Positions 26,986 through 38,320 of a stretch of DNA of 64,000 nt are shown here, piece by piece. The notes beneath the pieces are model-generated. The model did not search any database. It saw only the letters and a program-made list of their open reading frames with translations, and was not told where the DNA came from. Position numbers and translations under genes: made by a program. Each line of letters begins with the position of its first letter. Positions within the stretch are counted from its first letter, which is position 1. Source of the DNA: Clostridia bacterium (GTDB lineage: Bacteria; Bacillota; Clostridia; TANB77; CAG-508); the NCBI GenBank assembly GCA_017515985.1, contig JAFWDV010000009.1:110832-174831 (forward strand), read 5' to 3'.

Positions 26986-28500
26986 TTAACCCTGCTCTTC
27001 GTCGGCTTTTTTTATTTCAAAATAAAATTCCACACCATCATCTCTGTTTTTAACACCATACTTGCTCTGATAGTTGTTCATAACAGCTTTAACAAGTGAT
27101 AAACCAATACCTGTTCCTCCATTTTCTCTATTTCTTGAACTATCTATTTTATAGAATCTTCCCCAAATAGCTTTCATTTCATCCTCTGAAAACTGCTTTC
27201 CGGTATTATATACAGAAACTCTTACGTATTCATTAGCATTTTCAATAATATCAATCACTATGGATTTTTTTCCATTAACTTCTTGAGAATATTTTATAGC
27301 ATTTGTTAAATAGTTTGTAACAACTTGTTCAATATAGAAATCATCTGCCCATGCATTTATAGGCTCCTCATTTTCAAATGCAATATCTATATTTTTTTCT
27401 TTTATCATAACATCACATTTTCTTATAACTTCGCGAGTTAAAGAAACAATATCAAATTTAGTATTGTTAAACTCTCTTTTTCCATACTCTAATTTCATAA
27501 GTTCCAAAAGTTGCTTAACGAGCTTATCCATTTTATCCGCTTCATCTAAGATAACCTCAGCATAATATTTTCTGGACTCTTCATCATTATTAACATTTTC
27601 GATTAAACCTTCTGCATATCCTTGTATCAATGCAATTGGAGTTTTTAATTCGTGGGAAACATCAGATATAAACTGAGTTCTCATCTCATCGATTTTTGAT
27701 TTTTCCTTTATATCCCTCTCCAAATCATCATTATTTTCTCTAAGTTCCATAATTGTATGCTCTAGCTTATCAGACATCATATTAATACTACTTCCAAGCT
27801 CATCTAATTCATCATCAGATTTACTTGGAACATACTTTTGAGAAAAATCTAAATTAGACATTTTTTTCGCAATACTGTTAAGCTCCAAAATTGGATTTGA
27901 AAAGCGTTTTGACACAATTGAAGCAATAACTGCAGAAATCAAAACAGAAATACATCCAACCAAAATTAGTACTTGATTGCTTATTCTCAAGCTTTCTTTT
28001 ATTGCTGAAACCGGAGTACGTATACATAGTTCATTACCATTGTCTAGATTAGCAACTAAAACTATGAAGTTATGATTTAGAACATTATCCTTCACTACTT
28101 TGATAATAACATTTTTTGATTTATAAAGAGTCCCTCCGAATTTACTTTTTTCATTGATATTTACAGACATTTTCACACTATCAAAACTGCTCTTTTTTGA
28201 AGTATTATTCATAATAACTTCCTCTGTATTTGGATTTTTAATGTAAATATCTAATCCATTTTTTGAAGACTGTTCCTTTATAAATTCATTAATGCTTTGG
28301 ATTGATTCCTCGCTATTATACTTTTCATTTATTTGCTCATAAATTGATTTTACAGTATCACGCTTTTTGTACACATAGAATGTTTCAAGCACTAGGTTAT
28401 TTATTATAATTAGAAAAATAATAGTTACTACAATAACAACACACAAAGAAGTAAATAATTTTAATTGTATAGACTTTTGCTTTTGACTTTTTTTACTCAT
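26986..28500 (-). CDS. membrane sensor histidine kinase (HAMP, HisKA, HATPase)
   Basis: The 504-residue kinase has two membrane helices (about 15-40 and 180-200) framing an extracellular sensor region, then a HAMP linker. The dimerisation domain has the phospho-acceptor motif ISDVSHELKTPIALIQGY. The ATPase domain has NYLTNAIKYS (N box) and GGTGIGLSLVKAVM (G box). It would phosphorylate the OmpR-type regulator encoded just upstream. The ATG at 28500 overlaps the regulator stop codon (ATGAGTAA), showing coupling; a longer open frame exists but lacks a ribosome site. Signal unknown. Confidence 0.93.
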   Translation of the reverse strand: MSKKSQKQKSIQLKLFTSLCVVIVVTIIFLIIINNLVLETFYVYKKRDTVKSIYEQINEKYNSEESIQSINEFIKEQSSKNGLDIYIKNPNTEEVIMNNTSKKSSFDSVKMSVNINEKSKFGGTLYKSKNVIIKVVKDNVLNHNFIVLVANLDNGNELCIRTPVSAIKESLRISNQVLILVGCISVLISAVIASIVSKRFSNPILELNSIAKKMSNLDFSQKYVPSKSDDELDELGSSINMMSDKLEHTIMELRENNDDLERDIKEKSKIDEMRTQFISDVSHELKTPIALIQGYAEGLIENVNNDEESRKYYAEVILDEADKMDKLVKQLLELMKLEYGKREFNNTKFDIVSLTREVIRKCDVMIKEKNIDIAFENEEPINAWADDFYIEQVVTNYLTNAIKYSQEVNGKKSIVIDIIENANEYVRVSVYNTGKQFSEDEMKAIWGRFYKIDSSRNRENGGTGIGLSLVKAVMNNYQSKYGVKNRDDGVEFYFEIKKADEEQG

Positions 28501-29182
28501 TCTTTCCTTCGACTTCAAATTTATAACCTACTCCTCTCATTGTTTGTATATATTTTCCTTTTCTACCTAGCTTATGTCTAATTTTTTTAATATGACTATC
28601 TATTGTTCTTGAATCTCCATAATAATCATAATTCCAAACATTATTCAATATCTTGTCTCTTGACAATGCAATTCCAGCATTATCAACTAAGTATTTTAAT
28701 AACTCATATTCTCTTAAACTTAAATCGATTTTCTTAGAATCTACTTCAACAGTTCTTCCATCAACATCAATCACAATTCCACCATAACTTGAAACTTCCT
28801 TTTCCTTTGCCTTAGATCTACGTAAAATTGCTTCAACTCTAGCTACCAAAATCTTTGGGCTAAATGGTTTTGTAATATATTCGTCAACGCCCAATTCAAA
28901 ACCAAAAAGCTCATCTTGCTCTTCTCCTCTTGCTGTAAGCATAATAATTGGCACCTCAGATTTCTGTCTTATCTGCCTCAAAACAGACCAACCATCAAGC
29001 TTTGGCATCATAACATCTAAAAGAATTAAACTAATTTTTTCTCCATGTTCCTCAAACATTTCTAATGCTTCTTCACCGTCTGCAGCTTCGAAAATGTTAT
29101 AACCTTTTGTTTTCAAAAAATCATTTATCAATTTACGCATTCTAGATTCATCATCAACTACAAGAATATTTGTTTCTGTCAT
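28493..29182 (-). CDS. OmpR-family response regulator
   Basis: The 229-residue regulator has a receiver domain (about 1-120) with ILVVDDESRMRKL, the phospho-acceptor in ILLDVMMPKLDGW, MLTARGEE and ITKPFSPKILVARV. A winged-helix output domain follows (about 130-228), ending SRTIDSHIKKIRHKLG and MRGVGYKFEV. It pairs with the histidine kinase downstream through an 8-bp overlap. I choose ATG 29182, which has AAAGGA ten bases upstream; the GTG at 29191 is too close to that site. Target genes cannot be told. Confidence 0.93.
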   Translation of the reverse strand: MTETNILVVDDESRMRKLINDFLKTKGYNIFEAADGEEALEMFEEHGEKISLILLDVMMPKLDGWSVLRQIRQKSEVPIIMLTARGEEQDELFGFELGVDEYITKPFSPKILVARVEAILRRSKAKEKEVSSYGGIVIDVDGRTVEVDSKKIDLSLREYELLKYLVDNAGIALSRDKILNNVWNYDYYGDSRTIDSHIKKIRHKLGRKGKYIQTMRGVGYKFEVEGKNE

Positions 29183-29304
29183 AATGCCCACATCCTTTCT
29201 TAATTTAGGTTATTATATATTATAAAAAGGCAATATGTCTATAATGTGAATAAAATGTTTATTTTTTTGTTCAATTACTAAAAAATCAAGTAATTATAAA
29301 CTAA

Positions 29305-29352
29305 AAAAGCTAGGATTTTAAGCTAAACTTAAAATCCCAAGCTCTTTTTTTA
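29305..29352 (-). terminator. groEL terminator
   Basis: An inverted repeat GCTAGGATTTTAAG / CTTAAAATCCCAAGC with a five-base loop is followed by a T-run on the minus strand, just after the groEL stop. Confidence 0.85.
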
Positions 29353-29358
29353 TTTTTA

Positions 29359-31017
<1,659 letters not shown>

Positions 31018-31020
31018 CTA

Positions 31021-31302
31021 TTATTCAACTATCGCCAAAATATCATCTTGTTTTATAATTATCAGCTCTTCGCCATCATACTTTATTTCAGTTCCAGCAT
31101 ATTTATTGATAACAACCTTATCTCCTTTTTTGATATACATTTCTTCCAGTTTGCCATCAACTACCTTGCCAGGGCCTACAGCAATTACTTCAGCTATTTG
31201 AGGCTTTTCTTGTGCCTCACTGCTAAGTATAAGCCCACTTTTTGTCGTCTCCTCTCTTTTAACCATTTTTACTACAGCTCTGTCTAATAATGGTTTTAAC
31301 AT
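31021..31302 (-). CDS. groS: co-chaperonin GroES (Hsp10)
   Basis: The 93-residue protein has the GroES start LKPLLDRAVVKMVKREETTKSGLIL (given in part), the mobile loop region TTKSGLILSSEAQEKPQ and the conserved VIAVGPGKVVDGK and GDKVVINKYAGTEIKYDGEE stretches. Seven subunits cap the GroEL chamber. The ATG at 31302 has AAAGGAGGT upstream and is preferred to the longer frame from 31323. A CIRCE-like operator and a promoter lie about 160-220 bp upstream, consistent with heat-shock control of a groES-groEL operon. Confidence 0.97.
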   Translation of the reverse strand: MLKPLLDRAVVKMVKREETTKSGLILSSEAQEKPQIAEVIAVGPGKVVDGKLEEMYIKKGDKVVINKYAGTEIKYDGEELIIIKQDDILAIVE

Positions 31303-31428
31303 AGTATTACCTCCTTTTAACATTACAAATGATTAATATAATTCTATATAATATTTATAATATTCGCTTGGAAGAATTTAAGACTATAAATCGCTTAAAT
31401 CAGCTATTAAATATTGTATAGACGTAAA

Positions 31429-31469
31429 TGCTAATTTATATAAGATTCATTTAATAATATAAATTAGCA
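31429..31469 (-). promoter_or_regulatory. 12-bp inverted repeat in the groES leader
   Basis: TGCTAATTTATA at 31429-31440 pairs with TATAAATTAGCA at 31458-31469 (17-base loop). Its right arm shares TTAGCA with the CIRCE-like palindrome, so the two structures are mutually exclusive in the RNA. Confidence 0.5.
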
Positions 31470-31490
31470 GTCTATCTTGTAGACTGCTAA
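31464..31490. promoter_or_regulatory. CIRCE-like operator (HrcA-type) of groESL
   Basis: A perfect palindrome TTAGCAGTC-N9-GACTGCTAA has the 9-9-9 geometry of CIRCE (TTAGCACTC-N9-GAGTGCTAA), with one symmetrical base change per arm. It lies directly downstream of a promoter for groES, the usual CIRCE position. HrcA is the expected repressor by family knowledge; no hrcA gene is in the window. Confidence 0.6.
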
Positions 31491-31493
31491 TAA

Positions 31494-31520
31494 TTTATAC
31501 CCGTTAAATACAAAAGTCAA
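31494..31520 (-). promoter_or_regulatory. groESL promoter
   Basis: On the minus strand TTGACT (31515-31520) and TATAAA (31494-31499) are 15 bp apart; a 17-bp spacing gives TAAATT as the -10. The start point would fall in the CIRCE-like palindrome. Confidence 0.5.
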
Positions 31521-31556
31521 TATTTATTTAAATAATTCACATACTTTTCACATGTT

Positions 31557-32054
31557 TTAAAATTCTTCTAATTTTGTAAACAATACACCATCTTTCACAG
31601 CAATACCACCATATAGTGTGTTTTGATTTTTCTCGTTATTATTAATATAATGATTTATAACATATTTAGCTGTATGTGGCATGTCTAAATCTTGTATTTC
31701 AGTATCTTTAAACCATTTTAAATTTCCTTCATTACTATTTATAATAATATTATCATTCTTTAATTTTGCGAAAAAATAATAATTCTGTCTGATTTCACCT
31801 TTTTTTAATCTCAATGTAACATATTTTAACTGCAAATTCTCTATATCAGTTTCTTTTAATCCAACTTCCTCGTTAAGCTCTCGTAATACACATTTTTTTG
31901 CATCATTAAGTTCATCAGCTTCGAAATGGCCTCCTGATGTGCCAATATATGAATTGTCCCTTACTACGCGTGAACCAATCCTACTCAATAATAAAAATTG
32001 ATTCTCATCATTATAGAGATAAATTGATGTCATATTTCTTAATTTTCCATCCAT
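31557..32054 (-). CDS. Nudix hydrolase family protein
   Basis: The 165-residue protein contains a Nudix box, GGHFEADELNDAKKCVLREL followed by NEEVGL, which binds the metal and cleaves nucleoside diphosphate-linked substrates. The domain spans about residues 1-130. Typical members hydrolyse oxidised or non-canonical nucleotides or sugar nucleotides; no specificity is visible. The C-terminus (about 140-165) is not part of the core. I place the start at ATG 32054 with GGAGGATACAACA before it. It follows pyrG by 18 bp and probably shares its transcript. Confidence 0.88.
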   Translation of the reverse strand: MDGKLRNMTSIYLYNDENQFLLLSRIGSRVVRDNSYIGTSGGHFEADELNDAKKCVLRELNEEVGLKETDIENLQLKYVTLRLKKGEIRQNYYFFAKLKNDNIIINSNEGNLKWFKDTEIQDLDMPHTAKYVINHYINNNEKNQNTLYGGIAVKDGVLFTKLEEF

Positions 32055-32072
32055 TGTTGTATCCTCCAAATA

Positions 32073-33692
<1,620 letters not shown>

Positions 33693-33760
33693 TTAATTCT
33701 ACCAATAATGTTTATTAAAATTATTTTAGAACTGTCAATATCATTTCTAAAATAAAAAAA

Positions 33761-33809
33761 ATAGATTAAAAAAATTTAAACCGCTTTTAGGGGTTTTTTT
33801 TTAATCTAT
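33761..33809 (-). terminator. terminator-like hairpin upstream of pyrG
   Basis: Long arms (ATAGATTAAAAAAA and its complement near 33801-33809, with an inner AAACC/GGTTT stem) are followed on the minus strand by a T8 run. It would stop leftward readthrough from the hexapeptide-transferase gene before pyrG. The foreign cassette lies between that gene and this hairpin. It could alternatively act as a pyrG attenuator. Confidence 0.65.
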
Positions 33810-33865
33810 CTTAATAAACTATATTTCAGATGATAACATTTTTTTTAAATTAATGCAAGGGTAAT

Positions 33866-33894
33866 TTGACTATTTTGCAAAAATGTATTATAAT
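33866..33894 (+). promoter_or_regulatory. strong sigma-A promoter of the foreign cassette
   Basis: TTGACT (33866-33871) and TATAAT (33889-33894) have the optimal 17-bp spacing. This is one of the best promoter matches in the window. Confidence 0.8.
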
Positions 33895-33920
33895 GTTATT
33901 CTATAAGGTTTGTTTTTTGA

Positions 33921-33960
33921 GCGTAACCCCAAATGCTTTAGAGGTTACGCAGAAGCCTCT
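33921..33960 (+). promoter_or_regulatory. structured leader of the foreign cassette
   Basis: GCGTAACC (33921-33928) pairs with GGTTACGC (33943-33950). An overlapping alternative pairs AGAGG (33940-33944) with CCTCT (33956-33960). The two stems exclude each other. The rest of the 33695-34005 gap holds the terminator-like hairpin and the promoter. Confidence 0.45.
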
Positions 33961-34005
33961 TAAGTATTAATGACATTTTCTGCAATACCATGGAGGTGTA
34001 AACCA

Positions 34006-34395
34006 ATGTCTAATCGTATCGACATCACACTCCCGCTCTCGAAGTGGGGAATTGCTAAGCCTGATTATGCTCTATGCATAAGTTTTTGTGAAGATCGGAT
34101 CAAGGAGCTTCGGAAAAAAGATTCAAAACAGAATCCTGTACGTATGAGTAAGTATCGTGTCATACCCGAAGCAGAAATCTACATCTTTTGCTGGAACATG
34201 TGCAGAGCAGCAACCAGATTCAAAGCAGAATTTTTGGAGCTCTCAGCAACCAAAAAGGAAGTAACATTTTCTTTTGGTATTTCTGACGAAAGACGTTATG
34301 ATGAATTTTACTATCATCTCGTCTATCTGATGGCTTCCAGAGGAATCCTGTGCATGCAGGATTGCCTTAAGAGAAAGCAAAAGGGCACGGTGTAA
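34006..34395 (+). CDS. unknown 129-residue protein of foreign composition
   Basis: I do not recognise this protein. It starts MSNRIDITLPLSKWGIAKPD at an ATG with GGAGGT at nine-base spacing; a longer frame from 33970 lacks a ribosome site. It is mixed alpha/beta in appearance, with five cysteines and basic C-terminal residues (LKRKQKGTV). There are no membrane segments or recognised catalytic motifs. GC content is visibly higher (about 45-50 % in the first codons against about 30 % around), with codons such as CGT, CTC and TCG that neighbours avoid. It stands alone, opposite in direction to flanking genes, with its own promoter and terminator. This suggests a horizontally acquired single-gene cassette. 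Confidence 0.65.
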   Translation: MSNRIDITLPLSKWGIAKPDYALCISFCEDRIKELRKKDSKQNPVRMSKYRVIPEAEIYIFCWNMCRAATRFKAEFLELSATKKEVTFSFGISDERRYDEFYYHLVYLMASRGILCMQDCLKRKQKGTV

Positions 34396-34414
34396 CAACC
34401 GTGCCCTTTTGCTC
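34376..34414 (+). terminator. terminator of the foreign cassette
   Basis: A 16-bp perfect stem (AGCAAAAGGGCACGGT / ACCGTGCCCTTTTGCT) with a 6-base loop overlaps the stop codon. It is far more GC-rich than other terminators here. Confidence 0.85.
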
Positions 34415-34421
34415 TACTTGA

Positions 34422-34452
34422 AATTTTAGGGACGGAGGAAAATTTTTCACGT
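34422..34452. repeat. GGGACGGA-core dispersed repeat, copy 1 (half element)
   Basis: AAATTTTAGGGACGGAGGAAAATTTT sequence type (26 bases, core GGGACGGAGG). It abuts the 3' end of the hexapeptide-transferase gene. It shares its core and flanks with the copies at 35980, 41537 and 61848. Confidence 0.75.
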
Positions 34453-34454
34453 TA

Positions 34455-35120
34455 CTAAAATTTTTCCACTACTTCCCCTTGTTTTTTATATACACTATTT
34501 TCTTTAACAACCCCTCTAACTGAAGATAAAGGATATATATTTGTATTTCTGCCAATAACACTTCCAGGATTTAAAATTGATCCACAACCAACTTCTACAT
34601 TATCACCAACCATTGCACCGAATTTTTTCAAACCTGTTTCAATTTTTTCGTCGCCATTTTTTACAATTACAAGTTTTTTATCTGATTTAACATTAGAAGT
34701 AATTGAACCAGCCCCCATATGTGACTTATACCCTAATATTGAATCTCCCACATAATTATAATGAGGTACTTGAACATTATTAAACAAAATTACATTCTTA
34801 AGCTCTGTTGAATTACCTACTACAGCATTCTCTCCAACAATAGCATTTCCTCTTATGAATGCACAATGTCTAACTTCTGCATTTTTTCCAATTATAACAG
34901 GACCATTTATGAAAGCTGTTGGTGCAACTTTTGCGCTCTTAGCAATCCACACATTCTCCCCAACTTTATCATATTCATCCCCACTTAATGTATTTCCAAG
35001 CTCTACTATAAAATCTTTTATTTTAGGTAATACTTCCCATGGATACTCGCATCCACTAAAAATATCCTTAGCAATCGTTTCATCTAAATTATATAAATTT
35101 TCAATTTTACACTCGTTCAT
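34455..35120 (-). CDS. left-handed beta-helix (hexapeptide) nucleotidyl/acyltransferase-like protein
   Basis: This 221-residue protein has multiple hexapeptide turns (about residues 60-200: VWIAKSAKVAPTAFINGPVI, IIGKNAEVRHCAFIRG, NAIVGENAVVGNSTELKN, VEVGCGSILNPGSVIGR). These form a left-handed beta-helix like the C-terminal half of GlmU. The family of short GlmU-like proteins in Firmicutes lacks the pyrophosphorylase domain, as here, and its substrate is uncertain. The N-terminal 50 residues are helical. It reads toward the foreign cassette and its terminator probably lies beyond that insertion. Confidence 0.82.
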   Translation of the reverse strand: MNECKIENLYNLDETIAKDIFSGCEYPWEVLPKIKDFIVELGNTLSGDEYDKVGENVWIAKSAKVAPTAFINGPVIIGKNAEVRHCAFIRGNAIVGENAVVGNSTELKNVILFNNVQVPHYNYVGDSILGYKSHMGAGSITSNVKSDKKLVIVKNGDEKIETGLKKFGAMVGDNVEVGCGSILNPGSVIGRNTNIYPLSSVRGVVKENSVYKKQGEVVEKF

Positions 35121-35240
35121 TTTATTAATCTTCCTTTCTCATTATTAAATGGTCTATACCAATTGATTGCAATTATATACCCTTTACTATTCAATTGCAA
35201 GAGTGATATAATGCTAAAAAACATAGTGAGGAGGTATTTT

Positions 35241-35960
35241 ATGACACCACATATAAATGCAAATAATGGCGATATTGCCAAAATCGTATTGGCACCAGGA
35301 GACCCTTTGAGAGCTAAATTTATTGCAGAAACCTATTTAGAAAATCCGCGACTTGTTAATACAGTTAGAAATGTTTTAGCATATACAGGAACATATAAAG
35401 GAAAAGAGCTTACTGTATTCTCAACCGGAATGGGTATGCCAAGCATGGGAATATATAGCTACGAATTATATAAATTTTATAATGTAGAAAAGATTATTAG
35501 GATTGGTTCATGCGGAGCTTATTCAAATGATTATGATTTATTTGACACAATATTAGTTAATAACAGCTATACAGAAGGCAATTTTGCAATGGCACTAGAT
35601 AATGAAGATTGTCACATTATTGGCGCTTCAGAAAATTTGAACAATATAATAAAGCAAACAGCCTCAGAAAGAAACATTATATGTAAAGAAGCTAACGTAT
35701 TGTGTAGCGAATGCTTCGACTATTATATAGCTGATTTAAACGTGCTTTTAAATAGATTGCCAAAAGAATACAATATTACAGCAGCAGAAATGGAATCCTT
35801 TGCTCTATTTTATACTGCAAAATATCTACACAAAGAAGCATCATGTCTACTTACAGTTGTAGATTCTCATGCAAAAAAACAAGAAGTATCTTCTGAAGAA
35901 AGAGAAAAATCCTTAAACAATATGAACTTGTTGGCTCTAGAAAGTTGCCTGAAAATTTAA
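35241..35960 (+). CDS. deoD: purine-nucleoside phosphorylase, DeoD type
   Basis: The 239-residue enzyme splits purine nucleosides with phosphate to base and ribose-1-phosphate. It has LAPGDPLRAKFIAETYLE, the GMGMPSMGIYSYELY stretch, IRIGSCGA, and the nucleoside-binding AAEMESFALFYTAKYL. The C-terminal end is typical. I use ATG 35241 with GAGGAGGT upstream; the open frame extends upstream to 35163 but without a ribosome site. It is a single plus-strand gene among minus-strand neighbours, closed by a repeat-type terminator. Confidence 0.95.
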   Translation: MTPHINANNGDIAKIVLAPGDPLRAKFIAETYLENPRLVNTVRNVLAYTGTYKGKELTVFSTGMGMPSMGIYSYELYKFYNVEKIIRIGSCGAYSNDYDLFDTILVNNSYTEGNFAMALDNEDCHIIGASENLNNIIKQTASERNIICKEANVLCSECFDYYIADLNVLLNRLPKEYNITAAEMESFALFYTAKYLHKEASCLLTVVDSHAKKQEVSSEEREKSLNNMNLLALESCLKI

Positions 35961-35979
35961 AATAGTAAATAAGAAATTT

Positions 35980-36012
35980 TGGGGACGGAGGAAGAAATTT
36001 CCACCGTCCCCA
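35980..36012. repeat. GGGACGGA-core dispersed repeat, copy 2 (hairpin)
   Basis: GGGGACGG and CCGTCCCC form a hairpin with an AT-rich loop between the convergent deoD and the 153-residue gene. T-runs follow, so it probably works as a shared terminator. Confidence 0.8.
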
Positions 36013-36024
36013 GTTTATTTTTTA

Positions 36025-36486
36025 CTATTTTTTCTTAAAGAAATGTTTTATAGCGTCAAACATCCTTGAAATAAAATTTTTTTCTTCATATTTAACTAAA
36101 GATTTATGATCTTCTCCACTGTCATAATTCCCTGTATTTTTAAAAATTTCATTTCCACTCAAAACACCATTTGGTGAATATTTTTGTTTAATATTAATTC
36201 TATATTCTTGTTCATGTTCATCCAAAACTTTTTCTATCGTGCTCTTTTCCTCTTCACTGTCGCAAAAGAAGTTTACACTAAGCCAACCTAGAAAAGCCAA
36301 AGTTTCTTTACTTAAACTTTGCTCATTGAAAGATTTATTGAGGTCCATTTCAAAATGATATTCATCACTTTTATTATTATCAATATAAATTAACACATCT
36401 ACTGGTATTTTCTTTATATATTCGATATCAATAAATGCCAATATTTCTGACACCTCCGTAAGTGCCCTTCTATACTCTTCAGTCAT
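36025..36486 (-). CDS. unknown small protein with domain shared by the 48.3-kb locus and basic amphipathic tail
   Basis: I do not recognise the family. Residues about 4-98 of this 153-residue protein align by eye with residues 81-175 of the protein encoded at 48315-48989. Both have Y+E..EI at the start, a central N..+.Y.F/I.L segment, LS/LRET..LLA.L, and a D/T-x-EE++-I helix. Both then end in a basic amphipathic helix, here KNFISRMFDAIKHFFKKK. ATG 36486 follows AAAGGTGG. It lies 20 bp downstream of the last fragment of the metallopeptidase gene, so it is the last gene of that accessory locus. A membrane-surface role for the tail is a guess. Confidence 0.6.
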   Translation of the reverse strand: MTEEYRRALTEVSEILAFIDIEYIKKIPVDVLIYIDNNKSDEYHFEMDLNKSFNEQSLSKETLAFLGWLSVNFFCDSEEEKSTIEKVLDEHEQEYRINIKQKYSPNGVLSGNEIFKNTGNYDSGEDHKSLVKYEEKNFISRMFDAIKHFFKKK

Positions 36487-36506
36487 TTTACCCACCTTTC
36501 AATATA

Positions 36507-36869
36507 CTATTTAACCTGTATTTGATCAGATATATGTATTTGCTGCCCTATCCTTGAAACATCACGTCTCTTTACATTAGAATCCATAATTCTTTGTTTG
36601 ATATCATTCGCATAAATCACCTTAATAATTTCTCTAGACAATTGTTCACTTCTTATATCATCATAAGAATCATAAAGCATATCTTTTAAAGTATCCGGAA
36701 GCTCTGTTTCCATTCTTCTTTCAGGATTCTGCATCCTATAAAAATTATAGACAACATCCATTGTTTCTTTATTATCAAACAATCCATTTATTATTTGTTC
36801 CCCATATCTGTAACCTAATTTTGAAGCAGCTTCACGGATTGCTTTTATATCCATTTGACCGTGATTCAT
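36507..36869 (-). CDS. C-terminal fragment of the disrupted HExxH protein (or separate small protein)
   Basis: This 120-residue frame (HGQMDIKAIREAASKLGYRY at the start, QQIHISDQIQVK at the end) overlaps the end of the 36832-38289 frame by 38 bp, and no ribosome site precedes its ATG. At the junction the coding strand reads ATGAATGAATC, a tandem GAAT duplication. Removing four bases joins RYMN of the upstream frame to HGQMDIKAIRE of this one. I therefore think it is the C-terminus of one larger gene. It has an Arg/Asp-rich helical character and no recognised motif. Confidence 0.5.
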   Translation of the reverse strand: MNHGQMDIKAIREAASKLGYRYGEQIINGLFDNKETMDVVYNFYRMQNPERRMETELPDTLKDMLYDSYDDIRSEQLSREIIKVIYANDIKQRIMDSNVKRRDVSRIGQQIHISDQIQVK

Positions 36870-38289
36870 TCATATATCTACTTATCATTTCTCCAAGTTT
36901 CAAGAATACCTTTTTTGCATCTTCATTAAATGCGTATGTCTCACCAGGAAAGTTATCTCTCGTATACCTTTTCACTCCAGCTGCAGTTGTCCATAAACTT
37001 GCAAACCTTGTAATCAGCTCAATCTGTTTATCTGTTACCTTATCTCCTGTAGCTCTGTCACAAGCAGTATAAACAATAGTTCCATCTTCATTTTCTTTAA
37101 AATTTAATTCAAATTTACTATAAACTTTATGCAAATCCTCAAATGCAATCGGATGATCTGCAGTAGGTGCTTTGATACACTGCAACATCGTTTCATTGGC
37201 TGTATTAGTATCATTAATAGAATTTAACACAATGTAACCATTTAGCCTAGCCACAGTTTTAATCGCCGCCAAAGAGGCTTTTCTTTCAACTAAGCTTTCG
37301 TTTTGCATGCATTTTAATGTAACTCCTTTTCCTTCTCTTTCGCAAAGCCCCACAACATAGTCGGATAACTGTTTTAACATTTCATCATCTATAATCTTCT
37401 TTCCTGTACTATCAAACTTACTGTATCCATGCTCTTGCATATATATTTTAGAATATGCTAATTCTTCTGCTGCACCTGCTAATCTGCTCTTTATATTTAT
37501 TTTGGGATGAATTCTTCCCTCATTATCAATTATCAAAAAGTCACGCCATGGTTTGTCTTCTGTAAGTTGAACTAAAAACTTATATCTTTGATTAAGAGTT
37601 GTTATTTTTTTACTCAAAACTTTTTTTTCATTTTCTAAACCTTCTATGTCAAGTGAACTATATCTTTTTATCATATTAGATACTTTCCTCAAAACTTCAC
37701 CATCGTCACTTAACCCTGTCAGAACTTCTTTAATATATTCTTGCTGCTTATCAGGTGGCAATTTTCTTATTTTAGGACATACTATATTTATTACAACATT
37801 TCTATACATTGCATCAACATATGAATCATATAAGCTTAAGGCACTTGTAGTTATTGCCTTATTATTTTTCATTTTATTTACATAATATATTTGGTTTGTC
37901 AAACTGCATAATTCGTCATAAAACTGTTCATTATTTGAGGTTATATTACATGCTTTTGCCAAACTACCGTCGTGATTAAAATACGCATTTACTATAAATT
38001 TTTCACCAAATGTAGCTTGTAATATTTTGGCAGTCTTTTTTAAATCTCTATAGCCATCGGAATGTGGACTTACCGTATACCCAAATATATTTTCTGTAAT
38101 CATTTGTGTAAAACCTTCGTTAATACCTCTAGTTATGTCATTATTCTTTAATCCCGTAAAACTATTTCTACCATTACTATCTCTATATCTTGCAGCACTA
38201 TGAATTAGCTCGTGTCCCAATTGAGATAAGATTAGTTTCTTTAGTATTCCATCAAAGCTTACTATATTTCCGCTTTTATCGTATATCAT
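36832..38289 (-). CDS. HExxH metallopeptidase-like protein, central fragment
   Basis: The 485-residue frame begins MIYDKSGNIVSFDG without any ribosome site. Early on it has QLGHELIHSAARYRD, an HExxH zinc motif, with NEGFTQMITE about 35 residues later as a possible third ligand (gluzincin pattern). The remaining 400 residues are helical and unfamiliar. The start is internal to a longer frame that opens at about 38365, so the real N-terminus is probably the upstream 38321-38566 frame, displaced by one base. The C-terminus is likewise probably continued by 36507-36869. A zinc peptidase role is inferred from the motif only. Confidence 0.55.
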   Translation of the reverse strand: MIYDKSGNIVSFDGILKKLILSQLGHELIHSAARYRDSNGRNSFTGLKNNDITRGINEGFTQMITENIFGYTVSPHSDGYRDLKKTAKILQATFGEKFIVNAYFNHDGSLAKACNITSNNEQFYDELCSLTNQIYYVNKMKNNKAITTSALSLYDSYVDAMYRNVVINIVCPKIRKLPPDKQQEYIKEVLTGLSDDGEVLRKVSNMIKRYSSLDIEGLENEKKVLSKKITTLNQRYKFLVQLTEDKPWRDFLIIDNEGRIHPKINIKSRLAGAAEELAYSKIYMQEHGYSKFDSTGKKIIDDEMLKQLSDYVVGLCEREGKGVTLKCMQNESLVERKASLAAIKTVARLNGYIVLNSINDTNTANETMLQCIKAPTADHPIAFEDLHKVYSKFELNFKENEDGTIVYTACDRATGDKVTDKQIELITRFASLWTTAAGVKRYTRDNFPGETYAFNEDAKKVFLKLGEMISRYMNESRSNGYKSNP

Positions 38290-38320
38290 AAAGGATTTAT
38301 CTATTGCAATTTCATCTCTT

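Noticed and set aside
31464..31490. Simple terminator for the Nudix gene
   Set aside because: No clear T-run follows on the minus strand, and the 9-9-9 spacing next to a promoter fits a CIRCE-like operator better. A terminator role is not fully excluded.
33970..34005. Longer N-terminus for the foreign 129-residue protein
   Set aside because: No ribosome site precedes 33970, while GGAGGT sits just before ATG 34006.
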